Source: Polyangiaceae bacterium (GTDB lineage Bacteria; Myxococcota_A; Polyangia; Polyangiales; Polyangiaceae). From it: a DNA stretch of 32,459 bases. Location: positions 1 to 32,459 of the forward strand of contig JAICQO010000077.1 in the NCBI GenBank assembly GCA_025937835.1. The letters run 5' to 3'. Made by a program: the position numbers and the translations under genes. Of this stretch, positions 24,901-31,509 are shown one piece after another; the first letter of the stretch is position 1, and the number at the start of each line of letters is the position of its first letter. Under the pieces are notes generated by a model. That model ran no database searches. It was not told the DNA's origin and saw nothing but the letters and a program-made list of their open reading frames with translations.

Positions 24901-25674
24901 TTGGGCTGTGGCGAGGACGGCGGCGACGCTGGAGAGGCCTGCCCGGCGGGTTACGTTTGCTCCGGCGGCGACTGTTCGCTTTCGTGCGCCGCGAACTTGG
25001 TCAACTGCGGCGGCGCTTGCGTGGATCCCCTGAGTAACCCGAGCCACTGCGGCGCGAGCGGAAATTGCGGCACTGCGGGCGTGGGCAGCGGGGGCGACCA
25101 GTGCATCGCGGGCCAGATCTGCGACGGCGGCGTGTGCACGCTGAGCTGCCAGAGCGGGCTCTTGACTTGTGGCGGCACCTGCGTCGATCCGACCTCGAAC
25201 CCCGGCTATTGCGGCGCGAGCGCTGACTGCGCCGGTGAAAACGCGGGGGTCGTGTGCACGGGTGACGAGGCGTGCGTCGGTGGGCAATGCACGTTGCTCG
25301 CGTCGTTGCTCGACCCCGATTGCCGCGTCGTGAACGGCGTGATCTGGTGCATGTACGACATCGACTCCGGTACCGGCATCGGTGAGACGAACCGAACCTG
25401 CACCGAAACCTGCGCGCAGGCCGGCCTGGCCGTGGTGGCGGACAACGCCGCCTTCATCGCGCAGAACACCCAGAGCGAGTGCGAGAACATCTTCAATGCT
25501 TTCGGCGCGAACGCTTCGGCCGTGTTCGTCCTCGACCAGCCCTACTGCGTCGCCTACGACACCGGAGGCAATTCCTTCGGCTGCTCGGTGGATTCGCTGT
25601 GCCAGGGGTACGCGGTCATGACCCCGACGCCTGGCTCCGCCTACGTTTGCGGCTGCCGGGAGGTCGAACCGTGA
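21997..25674 (+). CDS. Giant Stig1-like Cys-repeat lipoprotein (20 units) with unique C-terminal domain
   Basis: A 1225-residue lipoprotein with a strong ribosome-binding site (GGAGGA, 21985-21990). Lipidation is likely at Cys24, followed by Gly-Asp-Asp-Asp. A Gly/Ala/Asp stalk (about 30-68) leads to 20 tandem units of about 51 residues. Each unit has eight cysteines in the pattern C-x3-C-(V/I)-D-P-x2-D-R-x2-C-G-A-T-x-G-C, then C, V-C, C and S-C. The first three units are shorter and close to the Stig1-type repeat. A C-terminal domain of about 120 residues with eight or so cysteines differs from the repeats. Myxobacterial proteins of this kind are often misannotated, for instance as tryptophan synthase. 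A surface adhesin or matrix protein is plausible; no enzyme motif is seen. Confidence 0.88.
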   Translation: MGTHRAWVRHLFAACFVALLAWGCGDDDGGDGGGAPLDGGAGGEAGGDDAGSGGDAGSGGAAGAGGASSCGSGKELCGGECVELASDPNHCGRCRQKCDSEELCSNGHCRAGCTASLTECDEECIDTDLDMRHCGECGAACGRGEVCSAGECGPGCVQGLLECGTTSGGSRCVNPLRDRWNCGGCGVVCGDGYLCSAGTCALSCQVELVECDGLCVYPQKDRDYCGAVTGCATGNENAGEICGEGSVCSAGACSVTCAEGLIQCGDSCVDPARDLVFCGASGDCSGENSGTACGSGERCVEGMCELACPAGQLICGDRCVDRLKDREYCGATFGCGEDDVGSDGNRCSSGSLCSNGTCAPSCQDGLVECDSQCVDPLRDRLHCGVDSQCRPNPNAAPNCAAGYVCNAGECSLSCPIGGVKCGSECVDPTKDIEHCGAVAGCGENGIGSAGTKCAPGHVCSSGACLPSCQDGLVECNGTCIVPERDREFCGATPGCGVGGGDDGDTCPSGYVCNGGDCSLSCPNNLVNCGGECVDPQADRNHCGATAGCGFGQGSAGNSCAPGYVCNAGQCSLSCSGTLVNCAGECVDPHVDPNHCGATPGCGIQGQGSAGTICADGHVCNDGACTLSCPTGLIRCGATCVDPNQDRNHCGATLGCGASGGSAGAVCGAGLVCNAGTCDVSCPSELVRCGDVCIDPDQDRVHCGATPGCGTSGGSSGVACQAGYVCNQGACSLSCPDGLVNCSGTCIDPAFDRLRCGATAGCGTQGGSIGQACQPGYVCAGGSCSLSCPTGLVNCAGVCIDPRIDRNYCGATGCGMGEDEGSVCGDGQVCSAGECAANCAHGLIACGGACVDPFTSRDYCGASEGCGEDGGSAGTDCAPGSVCRNGSCVPSCLAGYVLCGGTCIDPKIDRDYCGATSGCGESGGSPGEPCAAGEVCNLGQCALSCQSDLVECDDTCIDPASSRAHCGATLGCGEDGGDAGEACPAGYVCSGGDCSLSCAANLVNCGGACVDPLSNPSHCGASGNCGTAGVGSGGDQCIAGQICDGGVCTLSCQSGLLTCGGTCVDPTSNPGYCGASADCAGENAGVVCTGDEACVGGQCTLLASLLDPDCRVVNGVIWCMYDIDSGTGIGETNRTCTETCAQAGLAVVADNAAFIAQNTQSECENIFNAFGANASAVFVLDQPYCVAYDTGGNSFGCSVDSLCQGYAVMTPTPGSAYVCGCREVEP
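22204..25290 (+). repeat. 20 tandem 8-Cys units (about 154 bp each) in the first giant gene
   Basis: Units were counted by hand from the C-(V/I)-D-P...C-G-A motif. Units 1-3 have a short HCGxC form. Units from 4 onward carry an extra Gly/Ser-rich loop between the third and fifth cysteines. Units 10-15 are the most alike, which suggests recent internal duplication there. Confidence 0.85.
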
Positions 25675-25709
25675 CGCTTCCCCGAGCCATCCGAAGAGGA
25701 GTACCGACC

Positions 25710-28700
25710 ATGAGGCTAGGGCAAACGATTCGGCTCCTTGCCGTCGCCGGCGTGATCGCGGCGCTCTTCGCGGGCTGCTCCGACGACTCGGACGGGTCGA
25801 ACGGGTCCGCCTTCGACGGCGGCGCCGCGGGAGAAGCCGGCGCGGGTGGTGGTAACGAGGGTGGTGCTTCGGGCGCGGGCGGCTTCGGCGAGTCAGGAAG
25901 CGGGGGAGCCGGAGGCGCCGGCGGGAGTGCCGAGGCTGGAGACTGCGCACAGGGCCTGATCGAGTGCGAGGGCACCGCGCTCGGGGAGTGCGTCGATCCG
26001 CTGCTGGATCCCGAGCACTGCGGCGAATGCGGGAACGCCTGCGGGGCTGGCTTCGTTTGCAGCGCCGGCACCTGCGCCCTGTCGTGTCAGGCGGGACTCA
26101 TCGAGTGCGACGGGCTGTGCATCAACCCGAAGAAGAGCCTCGAGCACTGCGGCGCGGGCGCGGACTGCGCCGGTGGCCTCGCTTGCCGAACGGGCGAAGT
26201 GTGCAGCCTCGGCAACTGTGCCCGCTCCTGCCAGGTGGGGCTGCTCAAGTGTGGCGGCACCTGCATCGATCCCGATCGCGATCCGGTCTACTGCGGCGCG
26301 ATCGCCGACTGCTCGGGGCGCGGCGCGGGCACGGCCTGCGCGGTGGGCTCGGTTTGCATCGGCGGTGTGTGTCAGGTCTCGTGCGCCGCGGATCAAATCG
26401 CCTGCGACGCCACCTGCGTCTCGCCGCTCAAGGATCTGCGTTTCTGCGGTGCCACGCTCGGCTGCGGCAACGGCAAGGGCAACCCCGGTGACGACTGCGC
26501 CGACGGCGAGGTCTGCTCGAACGGCAAGTGCGCGCTGTCTTGTCAGCCTTCGCTCGTGGAATGCGAAGGCACCTGCGTGGACCCGCTCACGGATCGCGAC
26601 TTCTGCGGCGCCAGGAGCGGTTGCGGCGTGGAGGGCAAGGGTAGCGCCGGCATGGCCTGCCAGCCCGGCTTCGTGTGCAACAACGGCGTGTGTTCGCGCT
26701 CCTGCCCGAACGGGACCGTGAAGTGCGACGGTAGCTGCTTCGATCCCAAGAAAGATCGCGTCCACTGCGGCGCCACCTTCGGCTGCGGCGTGAACGAAGG
26801 CGGCTCCCCCGGCCAGACCTGCGACGACGGTGAGGTCTGCAGCTCCGGAAGCTGCCTGCTCTCGTGCCAGCCCGGGCTCGTCGAGTGCGACTCGACCTGC
26901 GTCAACCCCAAGACGGATCGGGCCTATTGCGGCGCGACCGCGGGCTGCGGCGAGAGCGGCGGCAGCGCGGGGGTCCTCTGCGATCCGGGCTACGTGTGCA
27001 ACGCGGGCGAGTGCTCGCTGTCCTGCGCGGACGGCCTCGTGAACTGCGGCGGCTTCTGCGTCGACCCAGCGGAAGATCGCGCCTTTTGCGGCGCCACCCC
27101 GGGCTGCGGCAGCAACGGCGAGGGCGACGACGGCGAGATTTGCGAGGCCGGCTTCGTCTGCAACGCGGGCGAATGCGCGCTCTCGTGCCCCGCCGGTCTC
27201 GTGAACTGCAACGGCGCCTGCGTCGACCCGATGGTCGATCGCTCGTTCTGCGGGGCGACCAACGGCTGCGGGCAGGCAGGCGGCAGTGACGGGGACGTCT
27301 GCGCGCCGGGCTACGTGTGCAGCGAAGGGGACTGCGCGCTGTCCTGCGCCGCCGGCCTCGTCGATTGCAGCGGTGCGTGCGTCGATCCGGACGTCGATCG
27401 CAGCCACTGCGGTGCGACCCCTGGCTGCGGGCTCGGCGGCGGCAGCGCCGGCGACGTGTGCGAGCCGGGCTTCGTGTGCAACGAAGGGACCTGCGATCGC
27501 TCGTGCCAGACCGGCCTCGTCAACTGCGACAGCGCCTGCATCGATCCCGCCGTCGATCGCACGCACTGCGGCGCGACCGCCGGCTGCGGCGTGGGCGGTG
27601 AAGGCGCCGCCGGCGAGGTCTGCGCTCCGGGCTACGTCTGCAACGCGGGCGCCTGCTCGCTCTCGTGCCCGACCGGCCTCGTGAATTGCAACGGCCGCTG
27701 CGTCGATCCGAACCAGGACCGCACGCACTGCGGGGCGAGCGGGGCCTGCGGCACGCCGAGCGGCAACCCGGGCGACGTCTGCGATCCCGGTGAGGTCTGC
27801 AACGCCGGGACCTGCAGCGTCTCGTGCGCCGGCGCGCTCGTGAACTGCGACGGCACCTGCATCGATGCCACGAGCAATCGCCGCTTCTGCGGCGCGACCC
27901 CGGGCTGCGGTGTATCCGGCGGCAGCGCCGGAGAGCGCTGCGACGGCGGCGAAATCTGCAACGCGGGGCACTGCGCGCTGTCGTGTCCGAGCGGCTACCT
28001 CAACTGCCAGGCATCCTGCATCGATCCGCTGATCGACCGCGATTTCTGCGGCGCCACCCCCGGTTGCGGCCGGGGAGGGCTCGGCAGCCCAGGTGAGGAG
28101 TGCGACCGCGTCGAGGTGTGCAACGCCGGCAGCTGCGGTCTCTCGTGCCAGGCCGGCAGGATCGACTGCGGCGGTGGCTGCGTCGCGCCGACAACCAACC
28201 GCAGCTTCTGCGGTGCCACCGAGGGTTGCGGCGCCGACGGCGGCAGCAGCGGCGACGTCTGCCTGAGCGGCCAGGTCTGCGTCGAGGGGGCCTGCCAGCT
28301 GTCGTGTCAGAGCGGCTTCGTCAATTGCAACGACGTGTGCATCGATCCGAACAGCAGCCAGGCATTCTGCGGAGCCTCTGCGGGCTGCAGCATGGACGCA
28401 GGCACGGCCGGCGAGACCTGCGAGCCCGGACACGTTTGCATCGACGGCCAGTGCGAGCTCTCCTGCCCGATTGGCCTGGTGGACTGCGGGGGCTCCTGCA
28501 TCGATCCAGACACCAATCGCCTGTTCTGCGGTGCAACGCCGGGCTGCGGCGCCGGCGCGTCGAGCGAGGGCAGCGTTTGTGACCCGGGGTTCCTGTGCGT
28601 CGCGGGCGCCTGCACGCTGACCTGCCCGACCGGTCTCGTCCAGTGCGGCCAGGGCTGCATCGACCCGCTGTCGAACCCCGAGTTTTGCGGGGCTTCCGGC

Positions 28701-28787
28701 GATTGCACGGGCGAGGCCGCCGGGGAGAAGTGCGCTCAAGACTTCGCCTGCGTCGCCGGAGCCTGCCTGGGCGTGCAACCGCCGTGA
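25710..28787 (+). CDS. Second giant Stig1-like Cys-repeat lipoprotein (18 units)
   Basis: 1025 residues from the ATG at 25710, with an AAGAGGA ribosome-binding site at 25694-25700. The longer in-frame reading upstream overlaps the first giant gene and is rejected. Lipidation is likely at Cys23 (LFAGC), followed by Ser-Asp-Asp-Ser. A Gly/Ala/Glu stalk spans about 30-76. Then come 18 units of the same 8-Cys type; the first is the short form and the rest are long. The protein ends within a few residues of the last unit and has no extra C-terminal domain, unlike its neighbour. The two genes are 35 nt apart, co-directional, and clearly a tandem duplication that then diverged in repeat number. Confidence 0.88.
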   Translation: MRLGQTIRLLAVAGVIAALFAGCSDDSDGSNGSAFDGGAAGEAGAGGGNEGGASGAGGFGESGSGGAGGAGGSAEAGDCAQGLIECEGTALGECVDPLLDPEHCGECGNACGAGFVCSAGTCALSCQAGLIECDGLCINPKKSLEHCGAGADCAGGLACRTGEVCSLGNCARSCQVGLLKCGGTCIDPDRDPVYCGAIADCSGRGAGTACAVGSVCIGGVCQVSCAADQIACDATCVSPLKDLRFCGATLGCGNGKGNPGDDCADGEVCSNGKCALSCQPSLVECEGTCVDPLTDRDFCGARSGCGVEGKGSAGMACQPGFVCNNGVCSRSCPNGTVKCDGSCFDPKKDRVHCGATFGCGVNEGGSPGQTCDDGEVCSSGSCLLSCQPGLVECDSTCVNPKTDRAYCGATAGCGESGGSAGVLCDPGYVCNAGECSLSCADGLVNCGGFCVDPAEDRAFCGATPGCGSNGEGDDGEICEAGFVCNAGECALSCPAGLVNCNGACVDPMVDRSFCGATNGCGQAGGSDGDVCAPGYVCSEGDCALSCAAGLVDCSGACVDPDVDRSHCGATPGCGLGGGSAGDVCEPGFVCNEGTCDRSCQTGLVNCDSACIDPAVDRTHCGATAGCGVGGEGAAGEVCAPGYVCNAGACSLSCPTGLVNCNGRCVDPNQDRTHCGASGACGTPSGNPGDVCDPGEVCNAGTCSVSCAGALVNCDGTCIDATSNRRFCGATPGCGVSGGSAGERCDGGEICNAGHCALSCPSGYLNCQASCIDPLIDRDFCGATPGCGRGGLGSPGEECDRVEVCNAGSCGLSCQAGRIDCGGGCVAPTTNRSFCGATEGCGADGGSSGDVCLSGQVCVEGACQLSCQSGFVNCNDVCIDPNSSQAFCGASAGCSMDAGTAGETCEPGHVCIDGQCELSCPIGLVDCGGSCIDPDTNRLFCGATPGCGAGASSEGSVCDPGFLCVAGACTLTCPTGLVQCGQGCIDPLSNPEFCGASGDCTGEAAGEKCAQDFACVAGACLGVQPP
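25944..28766 (+). repeat. 18 tandem 8-Cys units (about 157 bp each) in the second giant gene
   Basis: Same unit as in the neighbour gene. The first unit is the short Stig1-like form (HCGECGNAC). The others have the long loop, with GATPGCG or a close variant in most. Recombination between the two arrays is possible because they lie in direct orientation. Confidence 0.85.
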
Positions 28788-28789
28788 GA

Positions 28790-28806
28790 CTCGCCACAAT
28801 GGCGAG
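28790..28806. promoter_or_regulatory. Perfect hairpin filling the gap between the second giant gene and the next start
   Basis: CTCGCC-ACAAT-GGCGAG is a 6-bp stem with a 5-nt loop. It starts 2 nt after the giant-gene stop and ends on the base before the GTG at 28807. If transcribed, the stem would cover the ribosome-binding region of the small gene. It could also be a weak terminator. Confidence 0.45.
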
Positions 28807-29136
28807 GTGTCCGAGCGTTCCAATCACCACTTCGTCGAGAGTCAGGTCCGGTTCGAGGCCACGGACGAGGAGCGCTTCTCCCGTCTCGACTTCGCGATGC
28901 GCGTGCTCGACATCCTGAATCCCGAGGTCCACGTCACGCTGTATTCTGCGTTACGGCATCTGCAGATCCACCGCGGGCGCGACTTCGCGCGAGGCCCGGA
29001 CGCGAGCTGGGCCCTGGTCGCCATCCCCCCCAAGGCGAGCCGCTATCACATTGCGTTTGCGCTGGCCGAGCTCGCGGGCAAGGCCAATCACCCTTACGTC
29101 GTGGATCTGGTCGGCGCCGCGAGCGCCGTTTCGTGA
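28807..29136 (+). CDS. Small soluble protein of unknown function
   Basis: A 109-residue protein from a GTG start with no signal peptide or membrane segment. It looks mixed alpha/beta, with a helical start (ERFSRLDFAMRVLDIL, about 22-37) and a histidine-containing middle (ALRHLQIHRGRDF). It has normal codon use for the window. I do not recognise the family. It converges on the DNA-binding gene with a single base between stop codons, so read-through would create overlapping transcripts. Confidence 0.6.
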   Translation: MSERSNHHFVESQVRFEATDEERFSRLDFAMRVLDILNPEVHVTLYSALRHLQIHRGRDFARGPDASWALVAIPPKASRYHIAFALAELAGKANHPYVVDLVGAASAVS

Positions 29137-29137
29137 A

Positions 29138-29536
29138 TCAGCGAGAGCCGGTGACGAAATACTTCGTCGCGCGGCGTTGGCCCTTGGTGCTGATCGCCTT
29201 GTCCGCGATCAGCTTGCGCACCGGCAGCGCCAGCTCCTTGCTCGACACGCCGAGCGCCTTGCCGATGTGCTCGATGCGCTCTCCCGGGTGCTTGGCGATG
29301 TAGCTGCGCAGCTTGGCGGCCAGCGCCTCGAGCTCGTCCGCCGTGCGCTTGCCGCTGCGACCCCGCGCGCTCGACGCAGGCGGGCGCCCGACCCTGCCGC
29401 TCCCACGCCCCGAACGCCGCCCCCGGATCGCTTCGGAGCCGAAGGCGCCGCTCAACGCCGACTGGACCTGGGCTTGAATGGTCTCGGTGATTTCTCGGAC
29501 GAATCGATCGACGATGGCACGCAGGTCGGTACTCAT
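29138..29536 (-). CDS. DNA-binding protein with AT-hook-like linker and C-terminal winged helix
   Basis: A 132-residue protein. The N-terminal helix (about 3-30, LRAIVDRFVREITETIQAQV) is likely a dimerisation element. A basic Arg/Gly-rich linker (about 38-63) contains VGRPP, close to the AT-hook core. The C-terminal part (about 66-130) looks like a small winged-helix domain, with HIGKALGVSSKELALPVRKL as the helix-turn-helix and KYFVTGSR as the wing end. The combination fits a nucleoid-associated or regulatory protein. It lies 80 nt downstream of the pectate-lyase gene on the same strand, so it could share its transcript. Specific targets are unknown. Confidence 0.8.
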   Translation of the reverse strand: MSTDLRAIVDRFVREITETIQAQVQSALSGAFGSEAIRGRRSGRGSGRVGRPPASSARGRSGKRTADELEALAAKLRSYIAKHPGERIEHIGKALGVSSKELALPVRKLIADKAISTKGQRRATKYFVTGSR

Positions 29537-29616
29537 GGGGCCGACCTATACTCGGTTATTGCCGGGTTGTATCCCAGAAACTCGCAATTTCGAGTGCGAG
29601 ACACACTAACGTGTTG

Positions 29617-31323
29617 TTATTTGCGACGCGGATGTCGCCTCCAGAACAGCGTGATTGCGAGCATCGCGAAGGCCAGATTCGACCCGGGACCGCGCCGCGC
29701 AGGCAGCTCGCAGCCGCAGCCCTCGGTCTCGGGGGAACCAGCGGGATCCGCAGCGCCGCCAGTCACTGACAGGGAGCCGCCCTGGACAGCGACTCGTCCC
29801 CCGCTGCTCGGCGCTCCACCCGGCGCCGTCGCCCCGCCCGCGCTGCGCCCGCCCGCGCTGCTCGCTTCACCGCCCCGGGCTGCGAGCGCTCCGCCGGTGC
29901 TCGTCGCGCCGCCACTGCCTGGCGCGCCTCCACTCGGGCTCCCGCCAGCACTTTGCGGCGTGCCGCCGCCCGCAATCCGGCCGCCAGTGCTCACGGGCGC
30001 GCCACCGCTGCTGACCGCGCCGCCACCGGCAGCGCGACCGCCGCTGCTCGTCCCGCCACCAGCAGGCGCTGGCGCCCCGTACTCGAACGCTCCCAGATCG
30101 GGCGCCGAGCCTTCGAAGGGAAACTCCACGTCGGTCCCGCGATCGATGAGATCGCTGCCCTCCGCGAGCCGCGCGAACTTCGCCGGAAGGCTTCCGTCCG
30201 CCTGTCGCGGCAAGAGCGCATCCGACTCAGCGGTGCTCTCGAAATCAGCGGCGCTCACGCTGATCTCGAGATCCCAGCTATTGAACTCGTTCGTGCCGCC
30301 GGTGAACCGCGAAATCGGAGTGCCGGGGGCCATCGCGACGTTGTTGTGGAGCACGTGAGTCGACGTCCCACCCTCGACGAGCATGTCGAAATTGGTCCCG
30401 TTGCGAAAAGCCGTGTTGTTGATGAAGTCGAGACCGCCCGGGTGGTGATTGGCGTAAAACCCCTGAGAGCGGTTGCCGAACGCAACGTTGAAGCGGATCA
30501 CGTGGCGAGGCACTCCCGTGCTCGGAACGTTCGGGGGGCTTCCGAAACCGCCGGCCTTGAAACCCGCGCCGTTGCCCGCCGCCCGGTTCGTCTCGGGCAC
30601 GAACCCGTTATTGAACGCCCAGGAGCTCTCGACCGTGCACGCGCCGGGCGCGTTGATGAAATCGAACCCGTCGTCGCTGTTCCAATAGCCGCGGCAGCCG
30701 CGGATCACGTTACCCGCGCCGCTCGAGTGGCAGCCGAAGCCATCGCCGTTCCCCCCGTCCTCGAGCGGATCGTAGTTGTGGTGGGCATCGCAGTTCAGCA
30801 CCAGATTGTTCGAGGCGGAACCGGCGATGAAGATCCCCGGAGCCTCGCCGTCGTGAACGTCCAGCCGTTCCAGGATGTTATTGTTGCCTCGCACGCGAAC
30901 ACCCCAGGAATCCCCGACGATCTCCTGCTGGACGCCGCGCACTTCGAGGCCACGCAGGTGGATGAAGCTCGCGGTCACGTCGAACCCCGTCACCCGTTGC
31001 TGCGGCGTGAGCTCGAACAGATCGAAGATCGGCTGCTCGCCGGGATAGGCAAAGTAGTTGATACGTCGATCCGCGCTGCCGCTCTTCGAGAAGGCAACGC
31101 CCACCGTGCGGCTCGTTCCGCTGAACTCGTACACTCCGCCGCGAATGAACACGGTGTCACCCGCGCTCGCTGCCATCTGCGCGCGCTCGACGCTCGCGAA
31201 CGGCGCGGCTTCCGAACCGTCCGCAGCGTCGCTGCCCGTCGTCGCGACGTAGTATTCGGCGGCGTTGACCGGAGCGGCGGCGAGCAGCGCGGCCGAGAAC
31301 AGGAGGCGAGGGGAGCGAGTCAC
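29617..31323 (-). CDS. PL9-family pectate lyase with MYXO-CTERM surface anchor
   Basis: 568 residues from a GTG start, with a signal peptide cut near VNAAE (about residue 22). The right-handed beta-helix (about 23-410) matches polysaccharide lyase family 9. Asp194, Asp217, Asp218 and Asp221 (GNGDGFG and WNSDDGFD) fit the calcium ligands of the Dickeya Pel9A enzyme. Lys256 in NGAGFKAGG fits its catalytic base. It should cleave polygalacturonate outside the cell. A Gly/Ser/Ala stalk (about 415-528) leads to Gly-Cys-Gly-Cys (535-538), a hydrophobic stretch and an Arg/Lys end. This is the MYXO-CTERM layout processed by myxosortases for surface display. The next gene on the same strand is the DNA-binding protein. 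The start faces the EGF lipoprotein gene divergently. Confidence 0.93.
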   Translation of the reverse strand: MTRSPRLLFSAALLAAAPVNAAEYYVATTGSDAADGSEAAPFASVERAQMAASAGDTVFIRGGVYEFSGTSRTVGVAFSKSGSADRRINYFAYPGEQPIFDLFELTPQQRVTGFDVTASFIHLRGLEVRGVQQEIVGDSWGVRVRGNNNILERLDVHDGEAPGIFIAGSASNNLVLNCDAHHNYDPLEDGGNGDGFGCHSSGAGNVIRGCRGYWNSDDGFDFINAPGACTVESSWAFNNGFVPETNRAAGNGAGFKAGGFGSPPNVPSTGVPRHVIRFNVAFGNRSQGFYANHHPGGLDFINNTAFRNGTNFDMLVEGGTSTHVLHNNVAMAPGTPISRFTGGTNEFNSWDLEISVSAADFESTAESDALLPRQADGSLPAKFARLAEGSDLIDRGTDVEFPFEGSAPDLGAFEYGAPAPAGGGTSSGGRAAGGGAVSSGGAPVSTGGRIAGGGTPQSAGGSPSGGAPGSGGATSTGGALAARGGEASSAGGRSAGGATAPGGAPSSGGRVAVQGGSLSVTGGAADPAGSPETEGCGCELPARRGPGSNLAFAMLAITLFWRRHPRRK

Positions 31324-31509
31324 AGCCCGTAAGAATGCCCGAGCTCGCCGGAGCGATCACGAAACTGCGTCATTTAGCAGGCGGCCGTGTCGTTTCACGC
31401 AAGCGGCGCGTTGGGGAAAGCACCAATTGCTGGGCTCGGCAGGGTGGCGCAACGTGAACCACTGCCGCGCCCGTCGCTCCGGCAAGCGCCGCAACTAGAG
31501 AGGGATGCC

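Noticed and set aside
21931-25950. A 1339-codon open frame on the minus strand across the first giant repeat gene
   Set aside because: It is antisense to a clear lipoprotein gene with signal peptide, strong ribosome-binding site and conserved cysteines. The open frame follows from the periodic GC-rich repeat, which contains few stop triplets in that phase.
22204-28766. CRISPR array or DNA-level satellite
   Set aside because: The periodicity of about 155 bp is coding: variation between units falls mostly at third positions and exposed residues, and the Cys pattern is kept.
21997-28787. A tryptophan synthase alpha-chain label for the giant repeat proteins
   Set aside because: Similar repeat proteins often carry this label in databases, but no TIM-barrel motif or catalytic residue of that enzyme is present.
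25893-28823. A 976-codon open frame on the minus strand across the second giant repeat gene
   Set aside because: Same cause as above: a composition shadow of the repeat array, low-complexity Ala/Arg/Asp sequence with no recognisable domain.
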